Origin: Diphasiastrum complanatum
Lineage: Eukaryota; Streptophyta; Lycopodiopsida; Lycopodiales; Lycopodiaceae
Assembly: GCA_029204225.1 (NCBI GenBank)
Contig: MU832023.1
Coordinates: 1 to 64,000, forward strand
Direction: 5' to 3'
DNA length: 64,000 nt
A program made the position numbers and the translations under genes. Positions 22,160 to 33,790 of the stretch are shown one piece after another. The notes beneath the pieces were generated by a model that saw nothing but the letters and a program-made list of their open reading frames with translations, ran no database searches and had not been told where the DNA came from. Position 1 is the first letter of the stretch; every line of letters begins with the position of its first letter.

Positions 22160-23045
22160 TCAAGATGATCAAGCGTGGTATATTGACTCGAGAGCCACAA
22201 GACACATGACAGGTAACAAGAATCGGTTCAGTAGCTTGAAAGTGTTGGATAATGGAACATCCATTTTACAAGCAAATGGTGAGGTGTGCAATATCAAGGG
22301 GATATGCACCGTTTCAATCCAACTACTTGATGGCAAAAGCAGGATGATCAGAGAAGTACTTTACGTACCAGGTTTGATCAAGGCCATGGGAGAGGAGATG
22401 GAGTCAATTGCTAAGCATAGCACATGGGACTTAGTAGGACCACCAGTTGGCAAGAAACCCATTGGTTGCAAATGGGTATACAGGACTAAGTATCATGCAG
22501 ATGGTAGTATAGAAAAGCACAAGGCAAGATTGATGATCAAAGGGTATGCACAAAGTAAAGACATCGATTATGAGGAGACCTTTGCACCGATATGTAAGTG
22601 GAATACTCTACGTCTACTTGTTGCTTTAGCTTCACATTTTGGTTGGCCTTTGCATCAAATGGATGTGAAATCTACTTTTCTAAATAGTGAGTTAGAAGAA
22701 GAGGTGTTCATGGATCAACCTGAAGGCTTTGTAACAAAGGGACAGAAAAATAAAGTATGTCGCTTGAAGAAAGCACTTTATGGTCTTAAACAGGCACCAC
22801 GTGCGTGGTATAGCAGGATTGATGCCTACTTTCGTTCAAAGGGGATGGTGAGAACACACTCTGATCCAAATCTATATGTCTTATGCTTTGATGGTATGGT
22901 TGCTTTGATTGCTCTTTATGTTGATGAGTTGATTATTACAAGAAATAATCAAGAGATGATAGATATGATCAAGAAAGACCTCATGGAACAATTCGAGATG
23001 ATAGATCTCAGTCTGATGCATTATTGCCTTGGAGTAGAGGTGTAG
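22160..23045 (+). pseudogene. Copia B protease fused directly to reverse transcriptase
   Basis: The protease active site reads WYIDSRATRHMTG (DSGA with Gly replaced by Arg) at about 22178-22212. The frame stays open from 22206, passes the protease end VLYVPGL (about 22353-22373), and runs straight into RT at IKAMGEEMESIAKHSTWDLV, so the pre-integrase and integrase domains are gone without loss of frame. RT landmarks are CKWVYRTKYHADGS, MDVKSTFLNSELEEEVFM and KKALYGLKQAPRAWY. The catalytic motif reads LYVDE instead of YVDD. A stop ends the frame at HYCLGVEV (23043). Two key active-site changes make it inactive. Confidence 0.9.
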
Positions 23046-23880
23046 CAAAAAGGACACGAAGTGGGTTTAACACAAGTGAAGTATGTCAAAGAGTTGTTGC
23101 ACAGGTTTAGGTTGCAAGATGGCAAACCAGTGAATACTCCTATTGAACTAGGTAAAAAGCTTTCTAAGCTTGAGGAGTCATAGTCATTTGATGCTACGCT
23201 GTATAGGCAATTAGTAGGGAGCTTGATTTACCTTACCACGACTAGACCAGATATATGCTATGTTGTTGGCATTGTAAGTCAGTTTATGGCAGCACCTACG
23301 GATCGCATTGGAAGGCAGCTAAACGCATTTTGCATTATGTGAAAGGCACTTCAGACTATGGCTTGATTGACAGGAAGCATGATGGTTTACCTGAGTTGTG
23401 TGGCTATGTGGATGCGGATTGGGGAGGTGACTATGATAATCGTAGATCCACCACAAGGTATGTATTTCAGTTTTGTGGTAGTTGCTTTTCCTGGTCTAGT
23501 AAGAAGCAAAGTACAATTGCTCTATCCACCACAGAAGCAGAGTATAAGGCAATGTGTAGTGCAGCACAAGAAGCTATATGGTTGAGACAAATCTTGGAAG
23601 AAGTTGGCATGAAGCAGAAAAATCTTACGACATTACATAGCGACAGTCAGAGTGGCATTCAGCTAGCAAAGAATCTAGTGTTCCATGCGAGAACTACACA
23701 CATTGAGATTCAGTATCACTTTATACGTGAGAGGTTACTGAGTTGTGAAATTCATGTTGTTCATTGTAGCACAGAGAACAACTAGCTGATATTTTCACTA
23801 AGCCACTTGTTGGAGAAAAGTTTGATAAGTTTAGATCAAAGATTTATGTACTTAAAGTTTGTTAACTTTAAAGCTATGTA
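23046..23880 (+). pseudogene. Copia B RNase H region
   Basis: After the stop at 23043 the frame continues ([34 protein letters not shown]), with a stop near 23180, then shifts to 23255-23785. There the RNase H landmarks are CGYVDADWGGDYDNRRS, STTEAEYKAM, HSDSQSGIQLAKN and HIEIQYHFIRE. A final shifted piece gives LADIFTKPLVGEKFDKF. This is the normal C-terminal end of a copia polyprotein. Confidence 0.9.
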
Positions 23881-23908
23881 TATGACTATATAAAGTAGAC
23901 TCTACTTT

Positions 23909-24190
23909 AAGGGAGAGAGTTAGAATTAAAGTAGAATCACTGTGCTACTGTACTGTGGGTCCTATCAGTTGATAAAGATCAGTTGGCCTCACCACGAGGC
24001 AAGTCGACAGGACACGCGTCCCGCCAACGGCAACCTGGGTCATGCATGGGTTGCCTGAGTGAACAACTATATGTATAGTGTAATTTCATTTTGAGAAATA
24101 CAGTTGCAATGTGAGCTTGCTATGGAGAGTATTTCCTGTCTGTGTTACTGTGTAGCATGATCTGTGTTATGTGCAAAGCAAATTCTAAGT
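23909..24190 (+). repeat. Polypurine tract and 3' LTR of copia B
   Basis: The purine tract AAGGGAGAG immediately precedes the LTR at 23918, which starts AGTTAGAATTAAAGTAG and ends CAAATTCTAAGT at 24190. The target-site copy CAAAG follows. Confidence 0.92.
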
Positions 24191-24195
24191 CAAAG

Positions 24196-25794
24196 AACTA
24201 CCCAACTACATCAGTAATGAAGAATCTGAGCATGAAGAAAATGTGGTGCTAGGATATTTCCTTGAGCCAAATGATGACCTAGATCTTTTGGCCACCTATC
24301 ATATACACGAACGACCGAATATGCCAAAGAGAAATAGGACAAAAAACACTGAAGTGCAAGTTAGGGTTAAAGCGCATGGTGAATACCCAGACAAGGTAGA
24401 TGCTGGATAGATGTAGTAAGGTGACATCAATACACCCTTATCCCTGATTTCACATGGGGGAGTCGAGAGGTGGTAAGTTTGACTTTACTTTGCCGTTTTC
24501 GTTTTTTTATTTGTTGGTCAACATTCTATCTTGCTTTAAAATACCACTAGAAAGACAGAAAAAAAAAAATTGTTTCAGTGTATAAATATGGGAGTTATTG
24601 TTACTGCATGTGAGATCCACACACACTAAAAACTGTGATCTACATATATCACATATGAGTCAAAATCCATTGCACCCACCACTACACTCGCATCATGTAG
24701 GTACAGTGTGCTTGGTCATTTGATTGCAAGACTATCTCATGCATCCATACCCCTGCATTCTGCATATACTCTGAGCTGCATAGGGCCTAACATATTTTCT
24801 CATATGAGCATGAGTGTCTGATCAGAAGCATAAAAGGGAGGGTAAGAGAGGAAAAAGTGGAAATAGAAACAATAAAGTGGGGTGGGGAGTGACGCCATCG
24901 CCCAGTGGATAAGGCACATAAGAAAAATATATATAAAAAAAAAGAAAAAGAAAAACTAAAAAAGAGAGAGAAAGAAAGACTGAGAGAAAAGTAAGAGAAA
25001 AAAGAGAAAAAAGAAAAAGACTTCAACCGTCTCTATCAGATCTCGAACCAATTTGTGAGGACCAGTGATGCCTCGCACATCCATAAGAGGTGAGGACGAT
25101 TTTCCTAATTGATTCCATAGACTAGTGAAAAAATAGTACTTCCTAACATCTTGTGTATTGGATCTTAGGACAGTAAGTTGTCCTACATGGACTACTATCA
25201 GAATATAGGGCTTGAGAGTACAGAGAGGAGACTAGATGGTTATTCCCTATTGAATAAGTTGTTAGAGAGTATAAGTTGAATGTCTAAACAAAAAAAGAAT
25301 TGGTAATTACCAGTTTGGACCGGTTTCAGAGTGAGCACTAAAGCCCCATTGCGTATGCATTCACACACACATCAATGACACGGTGTTAGACACAATATTG
25401 ATGACTTGCATCCATATCACCCCATCTCCAATCCTGAGATTTTCATTTGCATATCCCTCCATGCATGGGTCTGAAAGTGGGCATTGCCTTGCATCTGATG
25501 GAATTGGGAGCATTTGCCATTTATGTCACAGGTGGGTTTTTGCAGGTATGAAGACACCAAATTGTTCAAAGATGCTGCGGTCAAATCCAATCCGGTTGCA
25601 GATAGATCCTTAGGGCTAAAATGATGGCCTTTGGGTAGCAAGTTGTTGAAGCCATTCCACCAACTCATTGTGGTTAGCATCACCTAGCAAGGGTGCTGAG
25701 CCCACTAAACTTGATCGACCACCAGAAGTTGGTCTGCGAAACCAGAGACTGGGTCCGCCGTATGGGGACCATACTACCCAGTGGTAGTCGCCAA
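24196..25794 (+). other. 3' internal non-coding part of the 16 kb element
   Basis: It resumes the pre-insertion sequence after the CAAAG target site. No pol domain is readable. A purine-rich spot CATGGGGGAGTCGAGAGG at 24452-24469 resembles a retroelement polypurine tract but lies 1.3 kb before the right LTR. T-rich and A/G-rich stretches follow. A minus-strand open frame at 24787-25026 is Ser/Phe-rich because of the purine tract and is not taken as a gene. Confidence 0.55.
24915..25021. repeat. Polypurine/low-complexity tract
   Basis: Roughly 100 bp almost entirely A and G on the plus strand (AAAAAGAAAAAGAAAAAC, GAGAGAGAAAGAAAGAC and similar), with a few T/C near the start. Confidence 0.85.
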
Positions 25795-28700
25795 TGTTAG
25801 CTGATATTTCCGCACGGAAAATCGGGCTAGTATTGAAGTTTAAGTTCGCAATAATTGAAAAAAACTGGCATGTAAAGCTCGGTTATTAAAGAAAAATCAG
25901 CACAAATTTGCCTTAGGTCTGGGTCCCAGCCTGTCCCTAAAGTGGTTAGACACATTTTAAAAGTATGAACTTGACTTTTCAAAAAAATCGTCAAAAATAT
26001 TTTGTGGTCAAGTTTTGTAAGACCGAGCCAAAAGTGCCGGTCGACCTAGAATTGGGTCCCATCCCATCCTAAATGAGGCTAGAGCAAATTTTGCGGCCTA
26101 AGAAATGGGCGGTAAATATTTTACGACTTTTCAAAAAAATGGCCAGTTGTAAAAAAATAGCCGGTATGACCGTGCTAAAATCTTACCATGCACTGAGTCC
26201 ATTTTTACTAATATATGATCACTCAATGTATTTTTCAGGGAAACCGTGGTGTCGTGGGAGCCCTAGTCATGAATGCCGAAAAAGTCAACTACAGAAAAAA
26301 AAAACCGAGAAAGAAAAGTTTTGGGTAAAAATAGGATCGAAAAATATGGATTCAGTGTCAAGGAGTCACAGAAACCCTAAGGCAAAGTTTGCGCAATTTA
26401 CGGGCAATTAACGAAATGTGCGGGCCAAGTGGTTACCCAACAGGCCAAAAACCCAGACAAATGAGCAGTAGGCGAACGACCCTTGAAAAATCGAAGAAAG
26501 GCCGAAAACACAGGTGCCCAAAGAAAAAGAAGGCCGCCTACTAAAAATAGGGGTTGAAAAAGGGCCTCACCCAAAATTTGAATAATAAATGCCAAACCAC
26601 CTTGGAGGCTAAAAAATTTGGGAGGTACACCCACTAGCCATTGACATTTTGGGCTTCTAGGGTGTACAAAAGGAAAAACTTGAATGACCTAGGGCCTTTG
26701 ACAAAAATGGCATCTTGGCTAGTTTTGGAAGAGAGCCTTGAATGCACCACTCCCCCACTCTCTTATGGAGGCCACTAGGTGTACTATCAAATGGGTTGGG
26801 GACAAATGGCAAAGAGGGCTTGAAGGGCACGAAGAATGGCAAGATGGCATTGTGAAGGGGATGCATTGGAATTTCCTATAAAAAGGAGCCAACTCCCTGT
26901 ATTTCAAATGTTAGTGCTTTTGTGAGTTGATAATTTGAGAGTGGAGTATAGTTGGCTAATGATGTGATAGTGAGTTGATGGTGATAGTTGGAGTGATTGA
27001 GTTTGATGTGATAGTTTTGATGATGTGATGCCATGTTCATTCAGAGTTTCATCTAATCTCAATAGTGCGTTGAGTATGGTCTTAGACTTTGTAATTTTTT
27101 TGTATTGTTGAGGAATTGATTCTTGTGAGTGAGTCATGAAATCTCATGCCTTGGAGGCCTATTTGATCTTATGCTTATTAATTTTCATCATGTGAGATCC
27201 TTTTTTAGGAGTGCTTGTTATTTTCTATTCTATACAAGAAATAGCTTTGGATCGTGAGGTGAGAACTTTCTTCAATCAAGTGCTTATGGACTTATGCTCT
27301 TGTGTTTTTCCATCTACTTCATCTTGAGAGATTTCAAGACTTGAGGGTTTTTCAATTGATAGGGACTCCATTTGTTGAAGTACTTCTTCATTGTTGAGGC
27401 CATTTTGTTGCTAAGAGAGCATCAAGGAGTAAGTTCATGAGAGAGCCTTATGCATTCTGATGTTGAAGGGGCCTCAATGGAATATCTGCCCTCTTGAGTA
27501 GGCTCGCTTGACCAATGCTGAAGGAGTGCACCACTATGTTGTGAGCTAATAGCCAACGATAACTAAATTTTCAAAGAGTTTCATCAAAGTCATCTACGTG
27601 GCAGAACTTCGTTGCATTTCTGAGGAAGACTACACCGAATTCAGTTGGGATATCAGTCGCCCTGTTGCTGCCAACGATCAACCCAATTATGTGGCAGAGA
27701 ATCAAGCCATCTCTGTAGCAGGCTTCAAGCACATACTTTTTGGCATTCTTCAAGCCCATTCATTGATCCCAACCAATCTGTAGAGTACTTCCAGTTCAAA
27801 TATCTGACACTTCTATGAGGATTTCCATCGTTGATTTCTAAGGCTCTACACCCCTGCTATGGTTGGTTGTTTCACGCACACTTTTGAAGTTTTCTTGTTG
27901 ATTACTTGGAGTGCATTCAATCGCTAACAGTAGTGCTACAGTTTTGATTTCTAGAATGGCAATCAGTCACAATTGGTCATTGTTCGCTGCACCTTGCCAA
28001 TCATCGGTGATCAAGGATGAATTTCTAGTGGTTTGTGGCCTAGAATCGATCTGAGTGTGGCCTCTTGACTCTGCCTGCCTGCTCCTACTATCCGTTGCCT
28101 CTGCTTGCCCTGCAATCTGCCTACTACCTCTGTCCATAGCCTGTAGCCGTCTACCTACGATCAGAGGCACTCCGTTTACACCCTATGATCATTGTATGTG
28201 GCAAGAAATTTAGCCATGATAATCTGTCTAAGGTTCTGCATAGTTTGTTGCACCTATCTGCACATGTTTTGTCGCCTAGCAGACCCATTGTAGTTGTCAA
28301 TCATCGTCCATGGGAAAAAAATTGACGATGCTCAGCATTGTTAGAGAAGTATCTGAAAGAAATTGCCATTCCATGAATTGTCAATTTGCTTCTACCTTCC
28401 CTCGCAGACAGATATAGCCACTAAGTACTTTTTGGATTCAAACAATCGCTAGTTCATTGTCCTCATCATCTGCCATCTAAGTTGCACAGCTCAGTTCTAA
28501 CAGTTGCTGTCAATCACACTTTTGGAGGGAAATACTCACTGCTAACAAGGCAATGGATTACATTTGAAGAGATCAAATACATTTGTAGTTCATTGTATCT
28601 CTCTAGCCAGTATTCAAGCATATATCCATCGCATTCTAGAATGGCAAGCGAGACAACAAGGGCAATGCAACCGAGATGATGTGGCATTCATGACTGGAGT

Positions 28701-28936
28701 TTCCGTGACATCCAGCTACCTAATTGCACATTGAGGTGAGTTTTTGACTTGAACTTTCTTTCTAGTCACTTCCATTTCTTAAAGTTTTGTTTGTAAGCTC
28801 TTAACTTAAAGTGGAATGGGATGTGAGATGTGTAAGATAGGGTTTTACACTTTGAAGGAGGTTGTTATGAATGGTCTAGGGAAGTAAGCTTGTTGAGGGA
28901 CTAACTACATCAAGTTTTTTTTTCGGAGGTCCTACA
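25795..28936 (+). repeat. Right 3.1 kb LTR of the 16 kb element
   Basis: Co-linear with 12814-15929, starting TGTTAGCTGATATTTCC and ending GGAGGTCCTACA. Differences include a 45-bp block near 26722-26766 and an extra CTTTCTT near 27270. A TATA-like TATAAAAAGG lies at 26877-26886. No gene is supported inside. Confidence 0.85.
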
Positions 28937-29885
28937 GATTTAAGTGTTGCTAATGGTTGTAATTTTCAATTGTACTCATTTACATTGGTAACTACTTGTA
29001 AGATTTGGTAGTGAATCGGGTTTTCAAGCATGAACTAGAGTTCAGTTGAGAATTATAGTAATGAATGTCATATGTGGTGGAGTTAATTAAGGTAATGATT
29101 GATTTTTCGGTTATCGACGTTTAGTGAAAGCAAGAACGCTTGTAACGAGGGTTTATTAGCATGGTTTGGAAGTAGCTATATGGATACGGTTTTAAAAGGT
29201 GAATGTGTTTTACTCTATGCTTGTCTGAGATAGAACTAATAGTTTAAAATCGCAATAAACTGTCAGAGTTCAGAAGCATTTTATTTTCGTCATTTATGAA
29301 GCGTGTCAGCTGGACCCGACCTCTGTGAAACACCAGAGCGGGTCGTCCACCATCCGTGGTTGAAAAACACCGCCTTGGTTAAGTGTCACACTAGTCACAC
29401 CCACCGTCAGTACTGTCTAGCGAAATACCTAGACCCGACGATTGGCGAAAATACCGCCGCTTATCAAAGAAAGCGGTGCGTGTAACTTGCACCCCACGAG
29501 CACATGATAGGCAATAAATCGGTTTCAAGCCCATGTAAGATTTTTACTAACTGTAAGCCGAATTCAATGGGGAAAGAGACATTAGCAAGATCCTAATGCG
29601 AATTAGTGATCAGAAGTTCTACGGAACCGTAACCCTAGAAAGCTAGTGAATCATTGCACCAAAAGTGAATACCCTCTCCTTGCAACCGTATCTCTGAGAA
29701 CCTGGAAAACTCTCATCGGTTGGGGAGTACGGGGCAATAGAGATGTCCATCAGGGGTGGAAGTGTCAAATCCTCTATTGCTCATGTAGGGCCGAACCACC
29801 ATTAGAGGTGGGGACCCTTGACCCTTTTAGGACGTTTTGGCTAGACCACCCCCCTGTCAAAATAGGCCCTAACAAAGATTGCTGT
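28937..29885. other. Unassigned DNA right of the 16 kb element
   Basis: Moderately GC-balanced sequence with short open frames (29303-29485, 29646-29900). Neither has a domain I recognise. It is not similar to the sequence left of the 16 kb element, so the two flanks do not rebuild a simple empty site by eye. Confidence 0.5.
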
Positions 29886-30483
29886 GTTCTTGCAAAATAG
29901 AAGCCCTACAGTTGTTGTACATTGGACACACGATGAGGCATTCAATGGTAAGAAGCCTAAGGTGGATGGGTTGCGAGTATTCAGATGCTGAGTGTATGTT
30001 CACATACCTAAGAGTGAGAGAGCCAAAATGCAGGTAAAGGCCTTGAAGTGCATTTTTACAGGTTATGATGAACAGACCAAGAGATATAGATGTTATGATC
30101 CAGATGGGCTACGTGTGCACATAAGCTGTGATGTGTTATTAGATGAAATCCATAGATTTGGAGATGAAGAAAAGGATAATGATGAGCTATCCAAGCTTCT
30201 CAAAGAGGATGAAGCAGTTCCACCACCACAGGTTGATCGTCATGATGATGATGAGGGGCGTGGTACTTTTCCCACAATAAAGATGAGATGGAGAGTGAGA
30301 AACAAATCTATTGGATAAAAAAAGACTGAGGTTGTAGGTGACAAAAGGAAGGAGCAATATGCACCATGGGATTCCTATTCACCTCGCAGTGGTTCACCTC
30401 AACGTAAGTTACCTAAATGGTACACTAAACTATGGAGTGAAAAGAAAGAGAAAATTGCCAAGTCTAGTAAGGAGGGAGAGTTA
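29886..30483 (+). pseudogene. Copia integrase C-terminal remnant
   Basis: Plus-strand frames give FNGKKPKVDGLRVFRC, a stop, then VYVHIPKSERAKMQVKALKC, IFTGYDEQTKRYRCYDP and DVLLDEIHRF, the integrase C-terminal and linker pattern of copia elements. An acidic linker and a stop at 30316 follow. Confidence 0.85.
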
Positions 30484-30605
30484 TGACATTGCACAAGAGA
30501 GAGAAAGGAACCTTACAGAAAGGTGCTGTCCAACGTTCTCCACGTTCCAAATCTGACCAAGAATCTGCTCTCAGTTAGTAGAATCACCGATTCACGACTT
30601 CTCTC
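30484..30605 (+). pseudogene. Copia protease scrap
   Basis: A single frame reads KVLSNVLHVPNLTKNLLSV then SRITDSRLLS, the C-terminal signature of copia proteases. It lies downstream of an integrase fragment, the reverse of the normal order, so these are scraps of different copies or a rearrangement. Confidence 0.75.
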
Positions 30606-30622
30606 GAAGGACTGCAACCTAC

Positions 30623-31310
30623 TGTCGCGGAAGTGAGGCGGTTCCCTTTTCGTCTTCTTCTTTTTATTCGTGAACCATTTTGTGTCTTTGAATTTTCTTT
30701 TGCACGGAAGTTGTTTACAGGATCCTAGACACTCGACTACACATCACAGAACATATTTTATTCTAGCAATTAAGACACACAGCACAAGACAAGGAGATAC
30801 ACAAGAATAGAGCGATTGTATTATCAATATAATTTTAGAGCAAGATCGTCAGTGTCTCGCTCGTTGGCGGAGTGACACTCTGCTCTTTCGCTGTGTTCTG
30901 CTCATTGGCAGACTTTCATGCACAACTATGGTTTCTAGTATTTTTCTGCTCTACTTGCTACCTCTCTCTCTCTGTCTCTTACAGATCTTTGTATTCAGAT
31001 TCCTCTACTATGATTCAGAGATTATCGTTTATACCTCCACTGTGTGGAGTTTACAAGATAGCTAAAAACGTAGAATCACAAGACTAGTTAACGCTAATCA
31101 ACTAGTTAGTTAGTCTCCGTTGTTGCCATTCGTTTCAGCTGGGCGTGAACCTCGTTGAACTGCCAACTGGCAGCACAAAAGATTCTTCTTTGTTTGTTTC
31201 GTAATTTCTCGTTTGCTTTCATTCTTTTCATTTCTTTCGTAGTCTTTCGTTTTGTGCCCCTTTGCGGTTTGCCATTCTGGAGGTGTGTTTACAATTCACG
31301 AATGATTCGC
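30623..31310 (-). repeat. Probable 3' LTR of the minus-strand copia
   Basis: It follows the C-terminal end of the minus-strand copia polyprotein and has no coding content. The plus-strand left end TGTCGCGGAAGTGAGG at 30623, where the protease scrap stops, is a candidate LTR terminus. The other end could not be placed and no second LTR copy was found, so this is an inference from position. Confidence 0.35.
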
Positions 31311-31319
31311 GACTCATTC

Positions 31320-32006
31320 GTGCTTCGAGTCAAAGACATGTTGACTGTCGAGAATTGTTCTCGTTTGACCTTCGTTTCTTGTTCGTGCTGTAACAAAGTT
31401 GCAGGACTTCACCATTTCTGACACTTCCTCTTGAATCTTGCAGTTTTGTACGTTCAATCCAATTGCCTTTCTTTGCTTGGCAAAGAGTGGCTTGTCGAGC
31501 GGTTTCGTGAGCAAATCTGCAATCATATTTTTTGATTTTATATACTGGACCTGGAGCTCTCCGTTCGAGATCAAATCTTGAATGTGATAGTACTTCAGAG
31601 GTATGTGCTTTGTCTTGGAATGGAAGACGAGATTCTAGGATAGATAGATGGCACTCTGAGAGTCCATCATCATCATGCTTGGCCCTCCTTGTAAGATCCC
31701 GATTGCCTCCTGCATCATCTGTAGCCACACTACCTCATTCGCGACCTTTGAAGCTGCGAGATATTCAACTTCGCAAGAGGATTGAGCCACCAAGGTTTGC
31801 TTTTTGCATATCCAGCTGCTTGTAGCTCCGCACGCTATTGTACATCCTCCAGTAATACATTTGCTATCATCTTTGTAGCTTGCCCCGCTTGCATCACTGT
31901 AGTGATGTAGCTCAAATCTTTTTTCTTCGTTTTCAGCTCTGTAGGTTAATCCCAAATTCTAGGTACCTTTCAAATACTGTAGGATTCGTTTGGCCATTTG
32001 CCAATG
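31320..32006 (-). pseudogene. Copia RNase H part (3' half of split element)
   Basis: Minus-strand frames give HWQMAKRILQYLKGT (about 31965-32006), YSDASGASYKDDSKC, then SSCEVEYLAASKVANEVVWL (frame 31635-31955). After frameshifts come LISNGELQVQYIKSKNMIADLLTKPL split around 31440-31575. These are the RNase H and C-terminal parts of a copia polyprotein. The upstream half (RT) lies at 36902-37560; element C separates the two. Confidence 0.9.
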
Positions 32007-32011
32007 TGCCA

Positions 32012-32664
32012 TGTGAAAAATTGTCAACATTTCCTAGCTAGTTTGAGACCTAAATTGGCAATTTTTGTACATAGTTTTGGATCTAACCTTTCACACGTGT
32101 GAAAGAGGCTTAGATACTTTTATTCTAGTTTATATTTCATATTGAAGAAGTCTCAAACTTCAGGACCTTCGAAATGACACCGAAATTATGTTATTTGGAC
32201 ATATAGGCCAAAATTGGCTATTTTAGGCTACTGGTGCCCTAAAATTGGGTCCTAAGTTCTAGAGAGAGGAGATAGAGTCATCTCTCTCACCGATATTAGG
32301 CTGAAATTTGTGGAGAACAGGTTGGAGAAACTTTTTGTATTGTTGAGAGAGATCAATAGATCATTGTCACAGTTTCTTCCTCCATTGAGAGCATTGCTTT
32401 GTGTATTGTCTTCAAACTTTTGTGTACGATCTTAAAAGGTTTCCAAAAGTGGTAGGCTGCTGCTGTAGGGTGCTATGCTGTTGTTTTTGGCTGCCATCAG
32501 TACCTTTATTAGCTTCTTTTGTCTCTTGAATGCTTTGTCAAGTTCATGTGTATCAAAGATAGCATTAGGATGCTTTGCCATTCTAGCTTTTGTAGCTTGT
32601 TGTGCAAAGATCTTAGCCAGAACATTTGGGATCTTAGATCCATTCAAGATCCACTTTTTTCACA
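32012..32664 (+). repeat. 5' LTR of element C
   Basis: Starts TGTGAAAAATTGTCAAC, ends CCACTTTTTTCACA. Closely similar to the 3' LTR, with a few indels near the 3' end. Confidence 0.95.
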
Positions 32665-32677
32665 TGGTATCAGAGCT
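32665..32677 (+). other. Primer-binding site of element C
   Basis: TGGTATCAGAGCT abuts the 5' LTR and matches the initiator tRNA-Met complement typical of plant copia elements. Confidence 0.92.
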
Positions 32678-33790
32678 AGTTGGCTGTTATTTTTAGTAAG
32701 GTTTTCATCTATGGTGATATTTGGATGTTTGATCAAGTTTTAGCATGATTATGCATTGCACTGTTGATCAAATCTTACTAACCTTTGTTTTGTGAGTTGA
32801 ACTTGTGGATCAAAAGCATATTTCAGGTCTATTGAAGATCAGAGGCTGAGAAGAAGCTATTTTGGATCAGATCGTAATACCTAATCACTTGTTGATTGTG
32901 AGGCTTGTGCATATTCAATACTAACAATGTTTTGTTCAATGTATTGTTGACAATCTCCACTTATGTGGATGAACACTCTCCTTTGTGGATGAACACTCTC
33001 CTTAAGTGGATGAACCTTCTCCTTAAGTGGATGACAAATACTCTTTGAGTGATTTTGTATTTCTCCAAAAGGCTGAGCAAAGCTCCCACTTGGATGAAAG
33101 ATCCCCTTTTGGGTGAACAAATTGTCAACAATCTTTTGCATAAATTTTGGTGTACTTTGTTGAGCATGTAAGTAACTCTCCTTATGTAATTTGATTGGAG
33201 CATTTGCTGGAAGGTTTTAACCATTATGCAAATGTGTTTTCAGGTTCTTAACAGGTTGAGGAGCATTCTCATGTGAAGTGATCTTAGATCTACATCTAAA
33301 CACCAAGATTTGAGTGAAGCTCTTTCATTCACCTCTAAAGCTTGTATTTATCATTTGCTAGAGTTTATAAACTTTTAGAAGTGTGGTTTACATGCGGTGT
33401 TATAGGTTGAATCAATATCTTAGTGTGTTGATCATATGTTGATCAAGTTTGTTCAATTCTAGGTATTCTTGGCAGCCTCGTCTTGTGTATTTTCTAAGAA
33501 TGCAAGTAACTCTTCACATCATAACTTGATTTGGTCACTTGCTGGAAAATTTGAGAGCTTAAGCAAGAGTGTGTTCAGGTTGGTTTGAGTTTGTAATCCA
33601 TTCTTAGTGTGTGCAAAGTGTTGCATGTATTTTAATCTTCCTTTCTATGCTTGGAAACCAACCAGGTTCAAGGTAGAAGTGTTTTAGGGTCCTAGATCTT
33701 CTGAGATCTCCTTATCCATCATTTGTTGAGAGAAAAGTGAGTGATAGCTGCATTAGGACAGAGCCTAAAAGCTGAAGAATCATTATATTT
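32678..33790 (+). other. Leader of element C
   Basis: About 1.1 kb of untranslated leader. At 32956-33035 short repeats of GTGGATGAACACTCTCCTT and similar words occur. The tail of the leader shows GTAAGT/GTAAC-type and TTCAG-type sites that could be splice signals, but none can be confirmed. Confidence 0.5.

Larger units (their letters stand above)
19704..24190 (+). mobile_element. Nested Ty1/copia element B
   Basis: A copia element inserted in the 16 kb element. LTRs 19704-19972 (269 bp) and 23918-24190 (273 bp) have non-canonical termini (AGTTAGAA...TTCTAAGT). The 5-bp target-site duplication CAAAG is exact at 19699-19703 and 24191-24195. The primer-binding site TGGTATCAAAGCC (19973-19985) abuts the 5' LTR and the purine tract AAGGGAGAG the 3' LTR. 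By eye the LTRs differ at about 25 positions, so the insertion is old. Coding parts are gag, zinc knuckle, a protease fused to RT, and RNase H; the integrase is deleted. The host 16 kb element must be older. Confidence 0.95.
12814..28936 (+). mobile_element. 16 kb polymerase-less LTR element (TR-GAG-like)
   Basis: Two direct repeats of about 3.1 kb (12814-15929 and 25795-28936), both starting TGTTAGC and ending GTCCTACA, enclose 9.9 kb. After removing the nested copia B (19704-24190 plus one target-site copy) the internal region is about 5.4 kb. It has zinc knuckles, a long acidic ORF and a retrotransposon gag domain, but no protease, RT or integrase. This matches non-autonomous gypsy-type elements with gag only. 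Flanking 5-mers (AAGAC left, GATTT right) do not match, and neither a standard primer-binding site nor a clear polypurine tract abuts the repeats, so classification as a simple LTR insertion is not proven. Confidence 0.7.
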
